The notes below the pieces were generated by a model. The model saw nothing but the letters and a program-made list of their open reading frames with translations, had not been told where the DNA came from and made no database searches. This document shows, one piece after another, positions 42,367-49,694 of a stretch of 64,000 nt of DNA; position 1 is the stretch's first letter; every line of letters begins with the position of its first letter. The DNA lies in the NCBI GenBank assembly GCA_944391285.1, contig CALXSY010000006.1, positions 21,787 to 85,786 on the forward strand, given 5' to 3'. Origin of the DNA: an uncultured Clostridia bacterium (lineage in GTDB: Bacteria; Bacillota; Peptococcia; Peptococcales; Peptococcaceae). The translations under genes and the position numbers were made by a program.

Positions 42367-42630
42367 TTATTTGCTCATCTGTTCCACTATTTTGCCAAAA
42401 CTTTTGACTATCTCCTCATAATTCTCCCGTTTGTGCGGCTTTAGGCAACGGCTGCAATCTTTAATGCCATTGTCCAGATATAAAAAATCACCGCCGCAAT
42501 TCTCCCCCAAGACATACAAAGGGCAATAGCAAAATAAGCAGTTAAAATTATCCTTATCAGCCCCTTCATGGCAGGGGAAATATTCACACTCTCTATGTGC
42601 AAAATAGCTGTACTTTTTTTCGTCTGCCAT
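42367..42630 (-). CDS. Cysteine-rich small domain protein (PF04071 type)
   Basis: An 87-residue protein matching the cysteine-rich small-domain family: KYSYFAHRECEYFPCH, then NFNCLFCYCPLY, then CGGDFLYLDNGIKDCSRC and a C-terminal HKRENYEEIVKSF helix. Eight Cys and several His suggest a metal site. Relatives are often encoded near cobalamin or other metal-cofactor genes, but none is adjacent here. It lies between the terminator of the vor-ilvE operon and its own terminator, so it is transcribed alone. Confidence 0.88.
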   Translation of the reverse strand: MADEKKYSYFAHRECEYFPCHEGADKDNFNCLFCYCPLYVLGENCGGDFLYLDNGIKDCSRCLKPHKRENYEEIVKSFGKIVEQMSK

Positions 42631-42647
42631 CTTTGCTCCTTTCAGCT

Positions 42648-42675
42648 AAAAAACGGCCGGCAAATTGCCGACCGT
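42648..42675 (-). terminator. Terminator of the vor-ilvE operon
   Basis: ACGGTCGGCAAT/TTGCCGGCCGT stem and U-run on the minus strand right after the aminotransferase stop. Confidence 0.85.
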
Positions 42676-42687
42676 AGATTTGTATAC

Positions 42688-43755
42688 TTATTTAACCGGA
42701 TAAACCCAGCCGTAAGGATCTGCTGTTTTGCCCCATTGGATAGAGGTCAATTCATTGTACAGCATCTGGCTCATTTTGCCGATTTCGTTATTGTTGATAA
42801 TGTAATCTTTGCCCTCATAACGCAATAACCCGATCGGAGAAATAACAGCCGCTGTGCCGCAGCCCCAAGCTTCTTCCAAAGTACCATTAGCCATAGCTTC
42901 TGCCAATTCATCGATGGAGAGCAGTCTTTCTGATACCTTGTAGCCTTTAGCTTGCAAAAGCTCAATGCAGGATTTACGGGTAATACCGGGGAGAATTGAG
43001 CCGGTCAAAGCAGGAGTAACGATTTCATCGCCGATTTTGAACATAACATTCATCGCGCCGACTTCTTCAATATATTTTCTCTCAACACCGTCCAACCACA
43101 ATACTTGGGAGAAGCCCATTTCTTCAGCTTTCTCGCCGGCACGGTTGCTGGCCGCATAGTTGCCGCCGCATTTAGCATAACCGGTACCGCCGCGCACTGC
43201 ACGGACGTCCTCAGTTTCAATCATGATTTTAACCGGATTCAAGCCTTCTTTGTAGTAGCTGCCTACCGGAGAAGCAATAATTACAAATACTGCTTTATGA
43301 ATAGGATGAACGCCCAAGGTTTCATCATTGCCGAACATAAAGGGACGTAAATATAATGATGTGCCTTCAGAGTAAGGAGTCCAGTCTTTTTCCACACTGA
43401 CGAAAGTTTCCAATGCTTTTAAAGCAAATTCTTCGTCCAATTGAGGCAAGCGCAGTCTCTCAGCGGAATTATTCATGCGGCGAATATTTTCCATTGGGCG
43501 GAACATCTGCACGCCGCCGTCGGGAGTGCGGTAAGCTTTCAAACCTTCGAAAATTTCTGCACCATAATGAAATACGGTAGCTGCCGGATGCAAGCTTAAA
43601 TTTTCAAAAGGCACGATGCGGGCATTCTGCCAGCCGCCGTTATCCTTATCATATTCCATAACAAACATATGATCAGTAAAATATTGACCAAAGCCCAGCA
43701 CATCATCAGCTGGGTGGGCTTTGGGGGTAGTTGTTTTTGTGATTGAGATTTCCAT
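42688..43755 (-). CDS. ilvE: Branched-chain amino acid aminotransferase
   Basis: A 355-residue fold-IV PLP enzyme that interconverts Leu, Ile or Val with their 2-oxoacids. Visible motifs are GAEIFEGLKAYR (~68), YLRPFMFGND, the Lys-bearing GGTGYAKCGGNYAASNRA (~190-207, PLP Schiff base) and EVGAMNVMFKIG (~233). It belongs to the longer (~355 aa) subfamily typical of Bacillota. It is the last gene of the operon that makes or uses branched-chain 2-oxoacids and sits 12 bases after vorC. ATG 43755 follows AAGGAGTG; an upstream GTG overlaps that site. Confidence 0.95.
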   Translation of the reverse strand: MEISITKTTTPKAHPADDVLGFGQYFTDHMFVMEYDKDNGGWQNARIVPFENLSLHPAATVFHYGAEIFEGLKAYRTPDGGVQMFRPMENIRRMNNSAERLRLPQLDEEFALKALETFVSVEKDWTPYSEGTSLYLRPFMFGNDETLGVHPIHKAVFVIIASPVGSYYKEGLNPVKIMIETEDVRAVRGGTGYAKCGGNYAASNRAGEKAEEMGFSQVLWLDGVERKYIEEVGAMNVMFKIGDEIVTPALTGSILPGITRKSCIELLQAKGYKVSERLLSIDELAEAMANGTLEEAWGCGTAAVISPIGLLRYEGKDYIINNNEIGKMSQMLYNELTSIQWGKTADPYGWVYPVK

Positions 43756-43767
43756 TTTTGTCACTCC

Positions 43768-44301
43768 TTAAAAGTTGTATCCGGCGTCCAATGCCTTTTT
43801 GTTTAATTCTAAAAGCTCTGGCTTACGGGCAGAAACTACTTTTTTCAATACTCCGTCCATATTGTCAAAGGAAACTATAGCGGTTTCTTTAATTATTTTA
43901 CCAACTAAAATCATATTTGCCAAAGTCGGTACACCGGCATCGGCTGCCATTTTGGTAGCCGGTACATAAAATACCTCGACATCGTCTCTTTGTACTTTGC
44001 GCTCAATCAAAGTGCTGTCCACAAAGATTTTGCCGCCGGGAACTACGGCATTTTCAAATTTGTCCAAGGAAGGCATATTCATAACCAGCAATACATCGGG
44101 ATTGTTGACTATCGGAGAACCTACCGGGCTGTCGCTGATGATAACCGAGCAGTTGGAAGTACCGCCGCGCATCTCAGGACCGTAAGAAGGCAGCCAGCTG
44201 ATTTCTTTTTCTTCATATAAACCGCTGTAAGCTAAAAATTTGCCGGCAAACAAAATGCCTTGACCGCCGAATCCGGCTAAAAGAATATTTGCTGTTTTCA
44301 T
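43768..44301 (-). CDS. vorC: 2-oxoacid:ferredoxin oxidoreductase, gamma subunit (VorC-like)
   Basis: A 177-residue gamma subunit (KorC/VorC type). It has the start NILLAGFGGQGILFAGKFLAY, PSYGPEMRGGTSNCSVIISD (~38-57) and GVPTLANMILVGKI. In this enzyme class the gamma chain helps bind CoA. The gene meets vorA stop-to-start and precedes ilvE, so subunits and aminotransferase are made together. Substrate is inferred as branched-chain 2-oxoacids from the linked ilvE and the Leu T-box; 2-oxoglutarate remains possible. Confidence 0.9.
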   Translation of the reverse strand: MKTANILLAGFGGQGILFAGKFLAYSGLYEEKEISWLPSYGPEMRGGTSNCSVIISDSPVGSPIVNNPDVLLVMNMPSLDKFENAVVPGGKIFVDSTLIERKVQRDDVEVFYVPATKMAADAGVPTLANMILVGKIIKETAIVSFDNMDGVLKKVVSARKPELLELNKKALDAGYNF

Positions 44302-45053
44302 TATTTGCCCTCCTCATCTTTAAATTTATCTTTGTATACACCTAATGGATAGTAAGGAATCATCGCTTCTTCAACCCACGCCAAAGCAGCTTGAGGGGTT
44401 TTGCCCCAGTTGGTCGGGCAGGAAGAGATAACTTCGATTAAAGAAAAGCCTTTGTTGTTAACTTGGTTTTCAAATGCTTTTTTGATAGCTCTGCCGGCAT
44501 TTTTAACGTTTTTAACATTGTTGACCGCTACACGCTCGATATAAGCCGGACCTTCCAACTGAGAAAGCATTTCGCAGACTCTGATCGGATAGCCTACGGT
44601 GTTGACATCACGACCGTAAGGAGAGGTTTGAGTTACCTGTCCGGGCAATGAGGTCGGTGCCATCTGTCCGCCGGTCATGCCGTAAATAGCGTTGTTGATG
44701 AAAATTACGGTGATATTTTCATTTCTGGTAGCAGCGTGAACAGTTTCAGCCATACCGATAGATGCTAAGTCACCGTCACCTTGGTAAGTGAAAACGATAT
44801 TTTCCGGCAGAGATCTTTTTACACCGGTTGCAACAGCCGGCGCACGACCATGAGCTGCTTCAATCATATCACAGTTGAAATAATTATATGCCAATACAGC
44901 GCATCCTACCGGAGCAACACCGATAGTTTTGCCTTCGATGCCTAAAGAATCAATTGCCTCTGCTACCAAGCGATGCACAATACCATGGGTGCAGCCCGGG
45001 CAGTAATGCAAAGGCACATTTGCTAAAGATTTTGGTTTCTCGAAAACGATCAT
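44301..45053 (-). CDS. vorA: 2-oxoacid:ferredoxin oxidoreductase, beta subunit (VorA-like, TPP-binding)
   Basis: A 250-residue beta subunit. It holds thiamine pyrophosphate through GDGDLASIGMAETVHAA (~90-106) and NAIYGMTGGQMAPTS (~123). The start HYCPGCTHGIVHRLVAEAI has the conserved CxGC that, with later Cys (GVAPVGCAV), ligates an Fe-S cluster. Reaction: 2-oxoacid + CoA + oxidised ferredoxin gives acyl-CoA + CO2 + reduced ferredoxin, reversible. It overlaps the alpha gene by one base. Confidence 0.93.
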   Translation of the reverse strand: MIVFEKPKSLANVPLHYCPGCTHGIVHRLVAEAIDSLGIEGKTIGVAPVGCAVLAYNYFNCDMIEAAHGRAPAVATGVKRSLPENIVFTYQGDGDLASIGMAETVHAATRNENITVIFINNAIYGMTGGQMAPTSLPGQVTQTSPYGRDVNTVGYPIRVCEMLSQLEGPAYIERVAVNNVKNVKNAGRAIKKAFENQVNNKGFSLIEVISSCPTNWGKTPQAALAWVEEAMIPYYPLGVYKDKFKDEEGK

Positions 45054-46117
45054 TATTTTACACCTCCTGCGTTTGCTTCTTCAATTTTTGCCAATACTTC
45101 TTCCGGAGCAAAAATCATGCCGCCGACACGGTTGCAGAGATAAACCGGACATTTGCCGTTAGCAGCCAGCTGCACATCCTGCATCATCTGTCCCATGGAT
45201 AATTCAACAGAAATCATAGCCTTTGCCTGCTCTGCTCTCTTGTTGATAATAGCTTTGGGGAACGGCCAAAGGGTAATAGGTCTGATCATACCTGCTTTAA
45301 TGCCTTTTTCGCGGGCTGCGATAATAGCATTTCTGGATACACGAGAGCTCAAGCCGTAAGCTACGAGAACAATTTCAGCATCGTCCATCATAAACTCTTC
45401 GTACATTACTTCATTTTCTTCGATAGATTTATATTTTTCAAAACGAGCGATATTCATTTTTTCTAACTCTGAAGGCTCCAGATAAAGGGAGTTAACGACA
45501 TTTTTCGGTCGTTTCATTTCAGTACCGGTAGTAGCCCAAGGTTTTTCGAAGGTTTTGGTCTCAACATTTTTGATTTCCACCGGCTCCATCATCTGACCCA
45601 TAGTACCATCTGCCAAAATCATGGAAGTCATGCGGTATTGGTCAGCCATTTCAAAGCCTTTAATAGTTAAATCAGCCATCTCCTGCACGCTTGCCGGAGC
45701 CAAAACGATCATGTGATAGTCACCGTGACCGCCGCATTTGGTAGCGTGGAAATAGTCGGATTGGGAAGGCTGAATACCGCCTAAGCCCGGACCGCCGCGC
45801 TGTACATTTACTACCAATGCCGGTAAATCGGCACCTGCTAAATAGGATAAGCCTTCAGTTTTTAAAGACATACCGGGGCTTGCTGAAGAAGTCATTACTC
45901 TTTTGCCGGTGCTGGATACGCCGTAAACCATATTTATTGCGGCAATTTCGCTTTCAGCCTGCAAAAATGTACCGCCGATTTTCGGCATTCTTTTTGCCAT
46001 GTAGGCTGCGATTTCAGTTTGAGGGGTTATAGGATAGCCGAAGTAATGGCGGCAGCCGGCGATCAGAGCCGCTTCAGCGATTGCTTCGTTGCCTTTCATT
46101 AATACTTTATCTGCCAT
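45053..46117 (-). CDS. vorB: 2-oxoacid:ferredoxin oxidoreductase, alpha subunit (VorB-like)
   Basis: A 354-residue alpha subunit of the type annotated as 3-methyl-2-oxobutanoate dehydrogenase VorB. It includes KGNEAIAEAALIAGCRHYFGYPITPQTE (as the 5' conserved block), SSASPGMSLKTEGLSYLAGA and NVQRGGPGLGGIQPSQSDY. The middle and C-terminal domains are normal length. It pairs with the beta subunit to bind substrate and TPP. Gene order delta-alpha-beta-gamma is standard for vor/kor operons. ATG 46117 has AGGAGGAAG. Confidence 0.93.
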   Translation of the reverse strand: MADKVLMKGNEAIAEAALIAGCRHYFGYPITPQTEIAAYMAKRMPKIGGTFLQAESEIAAINMVYGVSSTGKRVMTSSASPGMSLKTEGLSYLAGADLPALVVNVQRGGPGLGGIQPSQSDYFHATKCGGHGDYHMIVLAPASVQEMADLTIKGFEMADQYRMTSMILADGTMGQMMEPVEIKNVETKTFEKPWATTGTEMKRPKNVVNSLYLEPSELEKMNIARFEKYKSIEENEVMYEEFMMDDAEIVLVAYGLSSRVSRNAIIAAREKGIKAGMIRPITLWPFPKAIINKRAEQAKAMISVELSMGQMMQDVQLAANGKCPVYLCNRVGGMIFAPEEVLAKIEEANAGGVK

Positions 46118-46131
46118 TGGTCTTCCTCCTT

Positions 46132-46338
46132 TTATTTTTCTACTGTAATTACTGAGTCAGGGCACATGGTTGCACAAAATGCGCAAGCTATACATTGACT
46201 TTGATCTACCATTTCTGCGGGAAAATACCCTTTTTTGTTAATGGTGGTTTTAGATAATGCTAAAATCTTCTTAGGACATGCGTTGACACAAAGACCGCAG
46301 CCTTTGCATAAATCGGTGTTAAAGGTTACTTTTGCCAT
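46132..46338 (-). CDS. vorD: 2-oxoacid:ferredoxin oxidoreductase, delta (ferredoxin) subunit
   Basis: A 68-residue 2[4Fe-4S] ferredoxin. The two clusters are bound by CKGCGLCVNACP (11-22) and CIACAFCATMCP (~47-58). It passes electrons from the TPP active site to external ferredoxin. It is encoded 14 bases before vorB and is the second gene of the operon, after the P-loop ATPase. Confidence 0.93.
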   Translation of the reverse strand: MAKVTFNTDLCKGCGLCVNACPKKILALSKTTINKKGYFPAEMVDQSQCIACAFCATMCPDSVITVEK

Positions 46339-46366
46339 ACTTTTTCCTCCCTTATTTTTATAATAA

Positions 46367-47035
46367 TTAAAAAATCTTCGGTTGTAATTTTAGCGGCAGG
46401 ATTTCCGGCACTTTGCCGGCTAATTCATCTGCCAGATTGACTACGACTCCGGTGCGCACGATAGGCAAATGGCTTAAAGTGCTCAATTTTTCGCATTCCT
46501 CCATGGAGGAGAGAACTGTCTCTGCCGTAGTTTCTTTTCCAAGGTTGGTATTATTGATAATACCGGTAAATTTCAAGCCGCAAGCCGCTTCTATTTCCCG
46601 CATTACCTCCAAGGCATCTTGGGCAGTAGGGGTCAGCGGGCGGCGGAAATTGGCAACAAAGAGCATATCAAAATCATTTTCTTCCAATAACGACGGCACA
46701 TAGCGTCCCAGAGCTACCGCTCCTTGATCATCGCCGCCTACATCCAAGATAGCATGGGTGCTTTTGTCATTGGTAATCCGATAAAACTCTGCCGGAATTG
46801 CCGGGATGTCCAAATTTGTATTGGCATAGGGCGAAGCTATCAGCTCAATGCCGGCTTTTTCAAACACCTCTTTGCTGTCTTTGGTGCGGTAATAAGGATT
46901 GACAATATCCAAATCCCCGATTACTACCGGAAATTTTTCTGCCATTTCCAAGGCTAAATTTACTGCCAGATTAGTTTTACCGCTGCCGTAATGACCGGCT
47001 AACAAGGTTACTCTTTTATAATTAATCGCCCCCAC
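46367..47035 (-). CDS. MinD/CobQ-like P-loop ATPase, first gene of the vor operon
   Basis: A ~222-residue SIMIBI-type NTPase: deviant Walker A LLAGHYGSGKTNLAVNLALE, switch VVIGDLDIVNPYYRT, Walker B-like HAILDVGGDDQGAVALGRYV, and the guanine-type NNTNLG motif near residue 160. Homologues stand next to vor/kor genes in anaerobes. An assembly or maturation role is plausible but unproven. Start unclear: GTG 47035 lies on the AGGAGG site itself. An in-frame ATT at 47026, 8 bases beyond AGGAGG, has ideal spacing and would give the usual N-terminus. Confidence 0.85.
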   Translation of the reverse strand: MGAINYKRVTLLAGHYGSGKTNLAVNLALEMAEKFPVVIGDLDIVNPYYRTKDSKEVFEKAGIELIASPYANTNLDIPAIPAEFYRITNDKSTHAILDVGGDDQGAVALGRYVPSLLEENDFDMLFVANFRRPLTPTAQDALEVMREIEAACGLKFTGIINNTNLGKETTAETVLSSMEECEKLSTLSHLPIVRTGVVVNLADELAGKVPEILPLKLQPKIF

Positions 47036-47210
47036 CTCCTTAAAGTTGTTTGCTTATATTTTCTGTGCAATCACTTTATTATATACCCTTTCACTGCCCT
47101 TTTAGGCAGGATAAAAGCATATTCCATTTATTCAATATTTAATGCAAAATTTTCATTTTTGAGCGGCATTCATTGCCCGCTTAGACGTAGCGCCTCTTTA
47201 ATTTTCCTTT

Positions 47211-47510
47211 TGCCTCTCCGCCGCACATCTGCGCGCTTGCGTCATACTCCCTTTTTATTATTTTCTGCGAAAATATTTCCTTTTGCCTCTTTGCCGCACT
47301 GCCGCGCGTCCTCGATGCATACTCCCTTTTTATTATTTTCTGCGAAAATATTTCTTTTTGCCTCTCCGCCGCACATCGCGCGGCTTCGATGCATACTCCC
47401 TTTTTCTTTATTTTCTGCGAAAATATTTCTTTTTGCCTCTCGGCCGCACTGCCGCGCGTCCTCGATGCATACTCCCTTTTTCTTTATTTTCTACGAAAAT
47501 AAAGAAAAAG
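47211..47510. repeat. Four tandem ~75-bp repeats in the vor operon leader
   Basis: Unit starts TGCCTCT at 47211, 47284, 47359 and 47434 (spacing 73, 75, 75). Each has a GC-rich half (GCCGCAC...CGATGCATACTCCC) and an AT-rich half with a small hairpin (ATTTTC-TGC-GAAAAT). The last copy ends in a perfect 16-bp inverted repeat with a TAC loop (47476-47510). On the minus (transcribed) strand each unit reads AAAAAGGGAGT-ATG, a ribosome-site-like run directly against an ATG. The resulting reading frames are 15-50 codons and change frame between copies, so coding is unlikely. Confidence 0.85.
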
Positions 47511-47518
47511 ATATAAAA

Positions 47519-47762
47519 AAAGCTCGCCTCAAAAACAGCTTTTGAGACGAGTTTACCCGCGGTACCACTCAATTTGTCTAGCGACCTCTTGACAGTCTTC
47601 ACGCGACCAACGGAAAGGTTCTACTGATCTTCTGACGTTCTTCCTTTCAGCTCCGAAGTGAGCATTCGTAAACATTTGATCGATTTGCACCAGCCATCGA
47701 CTCTCTCAAACAAATGGTTTTTACGTTTTTGCTTCATCATAGCTTTTCACTCAATTTGATTA
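47519..47762 (-). promoter_or_regulatory. T-box leader, predicted leucine specifier (CUC)
   Basis: The minus strand carries the T-box sequence AGTGGTACCGCGGG (47569-47556), an intrinsic terminator CTCGTCTCAA/TTGAGGCGAG with U7 (47552-47514), and Stem I with the distal GAGAGTC...GGCTGGTGCAAATCGA elements. Stem I helices AGCT/AGCT, GAAG/CTTC, CGTAAA/TTTACG and CATTTG/CAAATG leave an internal loop AATGCTCA. Reading the specifier as the triplet plus one purine next to the lower helix, as in the cysS leader of this window, gives CUC (Leu) at 47662-47660. Downstream lies vor-ilvE. Uncharged tRNA-Leu would allow readthrough. Confidence 0.85.
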
Positions 47763-47768
47763 CTGATT

Positions 47769-47797
47769 AATATACCATGTTTAAACTTAATTGTCAA
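47769..47797 (-). promoter_or_regulatory. Strong sigma-A promoter of the T-box/vor operon
   Basis: Minus strand TTGACA (47797-47792), 17-base spacer, TATATT (47774-47769). Confidence 0.85.
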
Positions 47798-47822
47798 GCG
47801 CTCATCGATAAATATATTTTTT

Positions 47823-48344
47823 TTAATATTTTTTCCGCAGCTTAATCGTATAATTAGGCTGTAACTGCCAAGGATTTATCTGGGGATTGAGCAATAATAT
47901 TTTTTCTACACTCAAATGATTTTTCTGGGCAATCCCCCACAGAGTATCCCCTTCTTTTATCTTATAAATGTCACTGGCTTGAGCTTGAGAAACGATTTTG
48001 ACCGGTGTGCCGATATAAACCTGCTTAAACAGCTCCTCCACATTGTGATTATGCATCCGCACGCAGCCTGAAGAAACCTCTCCGCCGATGCTGGCTGGAT
48101 TATTGGTGCCGTGAATGCCATAACCCGGATTAGAAAGCCCCAGCCAGCGGCTGCCGAAAATACTCCCCGGCTCCAGCACTTTTTTATTGATTATCTCCCA
48201 CCGCCCCAAAGGCGTGGGCGTGCCAGGTTTGCCTACAGCTATAGGCCAGGCGGCAATTATCTCGTCCTTGGCTACCAAGCTTAAAACCTTAGCCGAAACT
48301 TCAATCAGCACCGCCCAATTTCTATCTGCCCGATAAAAAAACAT
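47823..48344 (-). CDS. L,D-transpeptidase (YkuD) with C-terminal LysM
   Basis: A 173-residue enzyme. The YkuD domain (1-118) has catalytic IHGTNNPASIG...SSGCVRMHN, in which the Cys of SGCVR attacks peptidoglycan stem peptides. The LysM domain (about 126-170, YKIKEGDTLWGIAQKNH) binds glycan. No signal peptide is seen; similar short Bacillus YkuD enzymes have LysM first and are spore-associated, so its export is unclear. Its AGGAGG site sits in the loop, and its ATG in the stem, of a 12-bp hairpin that also looks like the terminator of the upstream ABC operon. Confidence 0.88.
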   Translation of the reverse strand: MFFYRADRNWAVLIEVSAKVLSLVAKDEIIAAWPIAVGKPGTPTPLGRWEIINKKVLEPGSIFGSRWLGLSNPGYGIHGTNNPASIGGEVSSGCVRMHNHNVEELFKQVYIGTPVKIVSQAQASDIYKIKEGDTLWGIAQKNHLSVEKILLLNPQINPWQLQPNYTIKLRKKY

Positions 48345-48375
48345 ATGCTACACCTCCTAAGTAGTGTAGCATATG
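48335..48375 (-). terminator. Terminator hairpin overlapping the ldt start codon
   Basis: Perfect 12-bp stem CATATGCTACAC/GTGTAGCATATG (48342-48353 with 48364-48375) around a 10-base loop carrying AGGAGG, then U7. The stem contains the initiation ATG, and the U-run is its first codons. Confidence 0.8.
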
Positions 48376-48383
48376 CTGCATAT

Positions 48384-49694
48384 TTAATTGTTGCGCATAG
48401 CCTCGATAGGGCTGAGCTTAACAGCTTTATTGGCAGGATAAATACCGGCTACCACACCTACCATGATGGAAAAGCCCAGTGCCAATACTACCAAGCCCGG
48501 CGTAATCATTGATAAATCGCCGGCTGTACCGCCCAGCGAAACCATGTATTCTGACGCAACCATATTGACTAACCTCGACAGCCCAAAGCTTATGCCTATA
48601 CCTAAGATGCCGCCGCACAAGCCAATCAATCCGGCTTCCGCCAAAAAGAGCAGTCTGATGTCGGTAAATGTCGCTCCGACTACCTTCATAATCGCTATTT
48701 CTTTGGTGCGCTCATAGATAGACATAACCATCGTATTGATAATGCCGATCGCCGCTACCAAAAGGGTAATACTGCCAATACCGCCCAATACTGCCTGCGC
48801 TGTCTTGGAAAATTGTTCAATGCCGCTTAATTGGTCGGCTATCGCTGAAGCCGAATAGCCTTCGTCCCTTAAAGCCTGACTCACGCTTTTAGCATGCTCC
48901 GGATCGCTGGTCATTACCAACACTTGGTTGTAACTGGTTCCGTTTTTCTTGCGGTCTTTCTTTTCATCGTCGCTTAAGGTGAATTCCTCCAGCTTTTTAA
49001 TCGTATTTAACGGCATATAAACATTCCAGGCATGATTGTTGTCATCTTTAGGCAATACCCCAACGACTTCAAAACTGACTTGTTTAGTTTTTACCTGCTC
49101 TCCGGAATAATTATTGATCTCACCTTTAAGCTTTTGTCCCAGCATGCTTACTGTGCTTTGATAAATAGCATCGGCATCGTAAACGTAATTTTCCCAATAA
49201 TGCTCATCATTAGGGTCATAGAAATTATCGCTGGTTCTGCCGCCTAAAACTATTTGATAAGTATCGGTTTCTGACAATAAGCGTCCTTCGCCCACGCTGA
49301 AATCAAAAGTTTCCATCAAAGCCGGATCAACACCGATGATATTGAGATAACCTTCTTTTTTACCCCATTTAACACTAACACCTATCTGCACCTGCGGCAT
49401 GACCGCTTCGACGCCTTCCATAAGCTTAATTTCCTCAATCTTGGCGTCATTTAAAAGCAAAACTTTACTTTCTCCTTTATCACTAATGCTATAGCCCCGA
49501 TAAACCTGCACTTCATTCAAACTGCCCCATTGCTCCATAGTGCTGGTCATGCTTGCCGTCAATCCCAACGCCAGGGATATCATAACTATAATAGCCGTGA
49601 CCCCTATCATGACCCCCAAGACCGTCAGGATCGTCCGCCCCTTATGGCGCAGCAAATTATGACCAGCCATGCTTAAGAGGTCTCGTTTATTCAT
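48384..49694 (-). CDS. MacB-like ABC transporter permease
   Basis: A 436-residue permease of the MacB/FtsX class. It has an N-terminal helix (about 22-45, ILTVLGVMIGVTAIIVMISLAL), a large extracytoplasmic MacB periplasmic-core-type domain (about 50-305) and three C-terminal helices (about 310-335, 355-385, 400-425) with the usual ITLLVAAIGIINTMVMSIYERTKEIAIMK signature. It ends KLSPIEAMRNN. Such permeases transmit mechanical force rather than forming a channel. With its ATPase (51474) and CARDB-rich protein (49687) it forms one operon and overlaps the latter by 8 bases. Confidence 0.9.
   Translation of the reverse strand: MNKRDLLSMAGHNLLRHKGRTILTVLGVMIGVTAIIVMISLALGLTASMTSTMEQWGSLNEVQVYRGYSISDKGESKVLLLNDAKIEEIKLMEGVEAVMPQVQIGVSVKWGKKEGYLNIIGVDPALMETFDFSVGEGRLLSETDTYQIVLGGRTSDNFYDPNDEHYWENYVYDADAIYQSTVSMLGQKLKGEINNYSGEQVKTKQVSFEVVGVLPKDDNNHAWNVYMPLNTIKKLEEFTLSDDEKKDRKKNGTSYNQVLVMTSDPEHAKSVSQALRDEGYSASAIADQLSGIEQFSKTAQAVLGGIGSITLLVAAIGIINTMVMSIYERTKEIAIMKVVGATFTDIRLLFLAEAGLIGLCGGILGIGISFGLSRLVNMVASEYMVSLGGTAGDLSMITPGLVVLALGFSIMVGVVAGIYPANKAVKLSPIEAMRNN

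Noticed and set aside
47211..47510. Repeat array as CRISPR or as an array of 20-residue basic peptides
   Set aside because: Units are contiguous ~75-bp tandem copies without unique spacers, so not CRISPR. The AAGGGAG run leaves only one base before each ATG and the units are out of frame with each other, so translation is unlikely.
47159..47545. 128-codon plus-strand reading frame across the repeat array
   Set aside because: Composition is only the repeat translated (FSAKIF, RTSAR-type units), there is no ribosome site, and the T-box transcript runs the other way.
47654..47670. Tyr (UAC) or Cys (UGC) as specifier of the vor-leader T-box
   Set aside because: UAC falls inside the CGTAAA/TTTACG helix. 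UGC lacks the purine-plus-lower-helix placement seen in the cysS leader. CUC fits both placement and the operon content.
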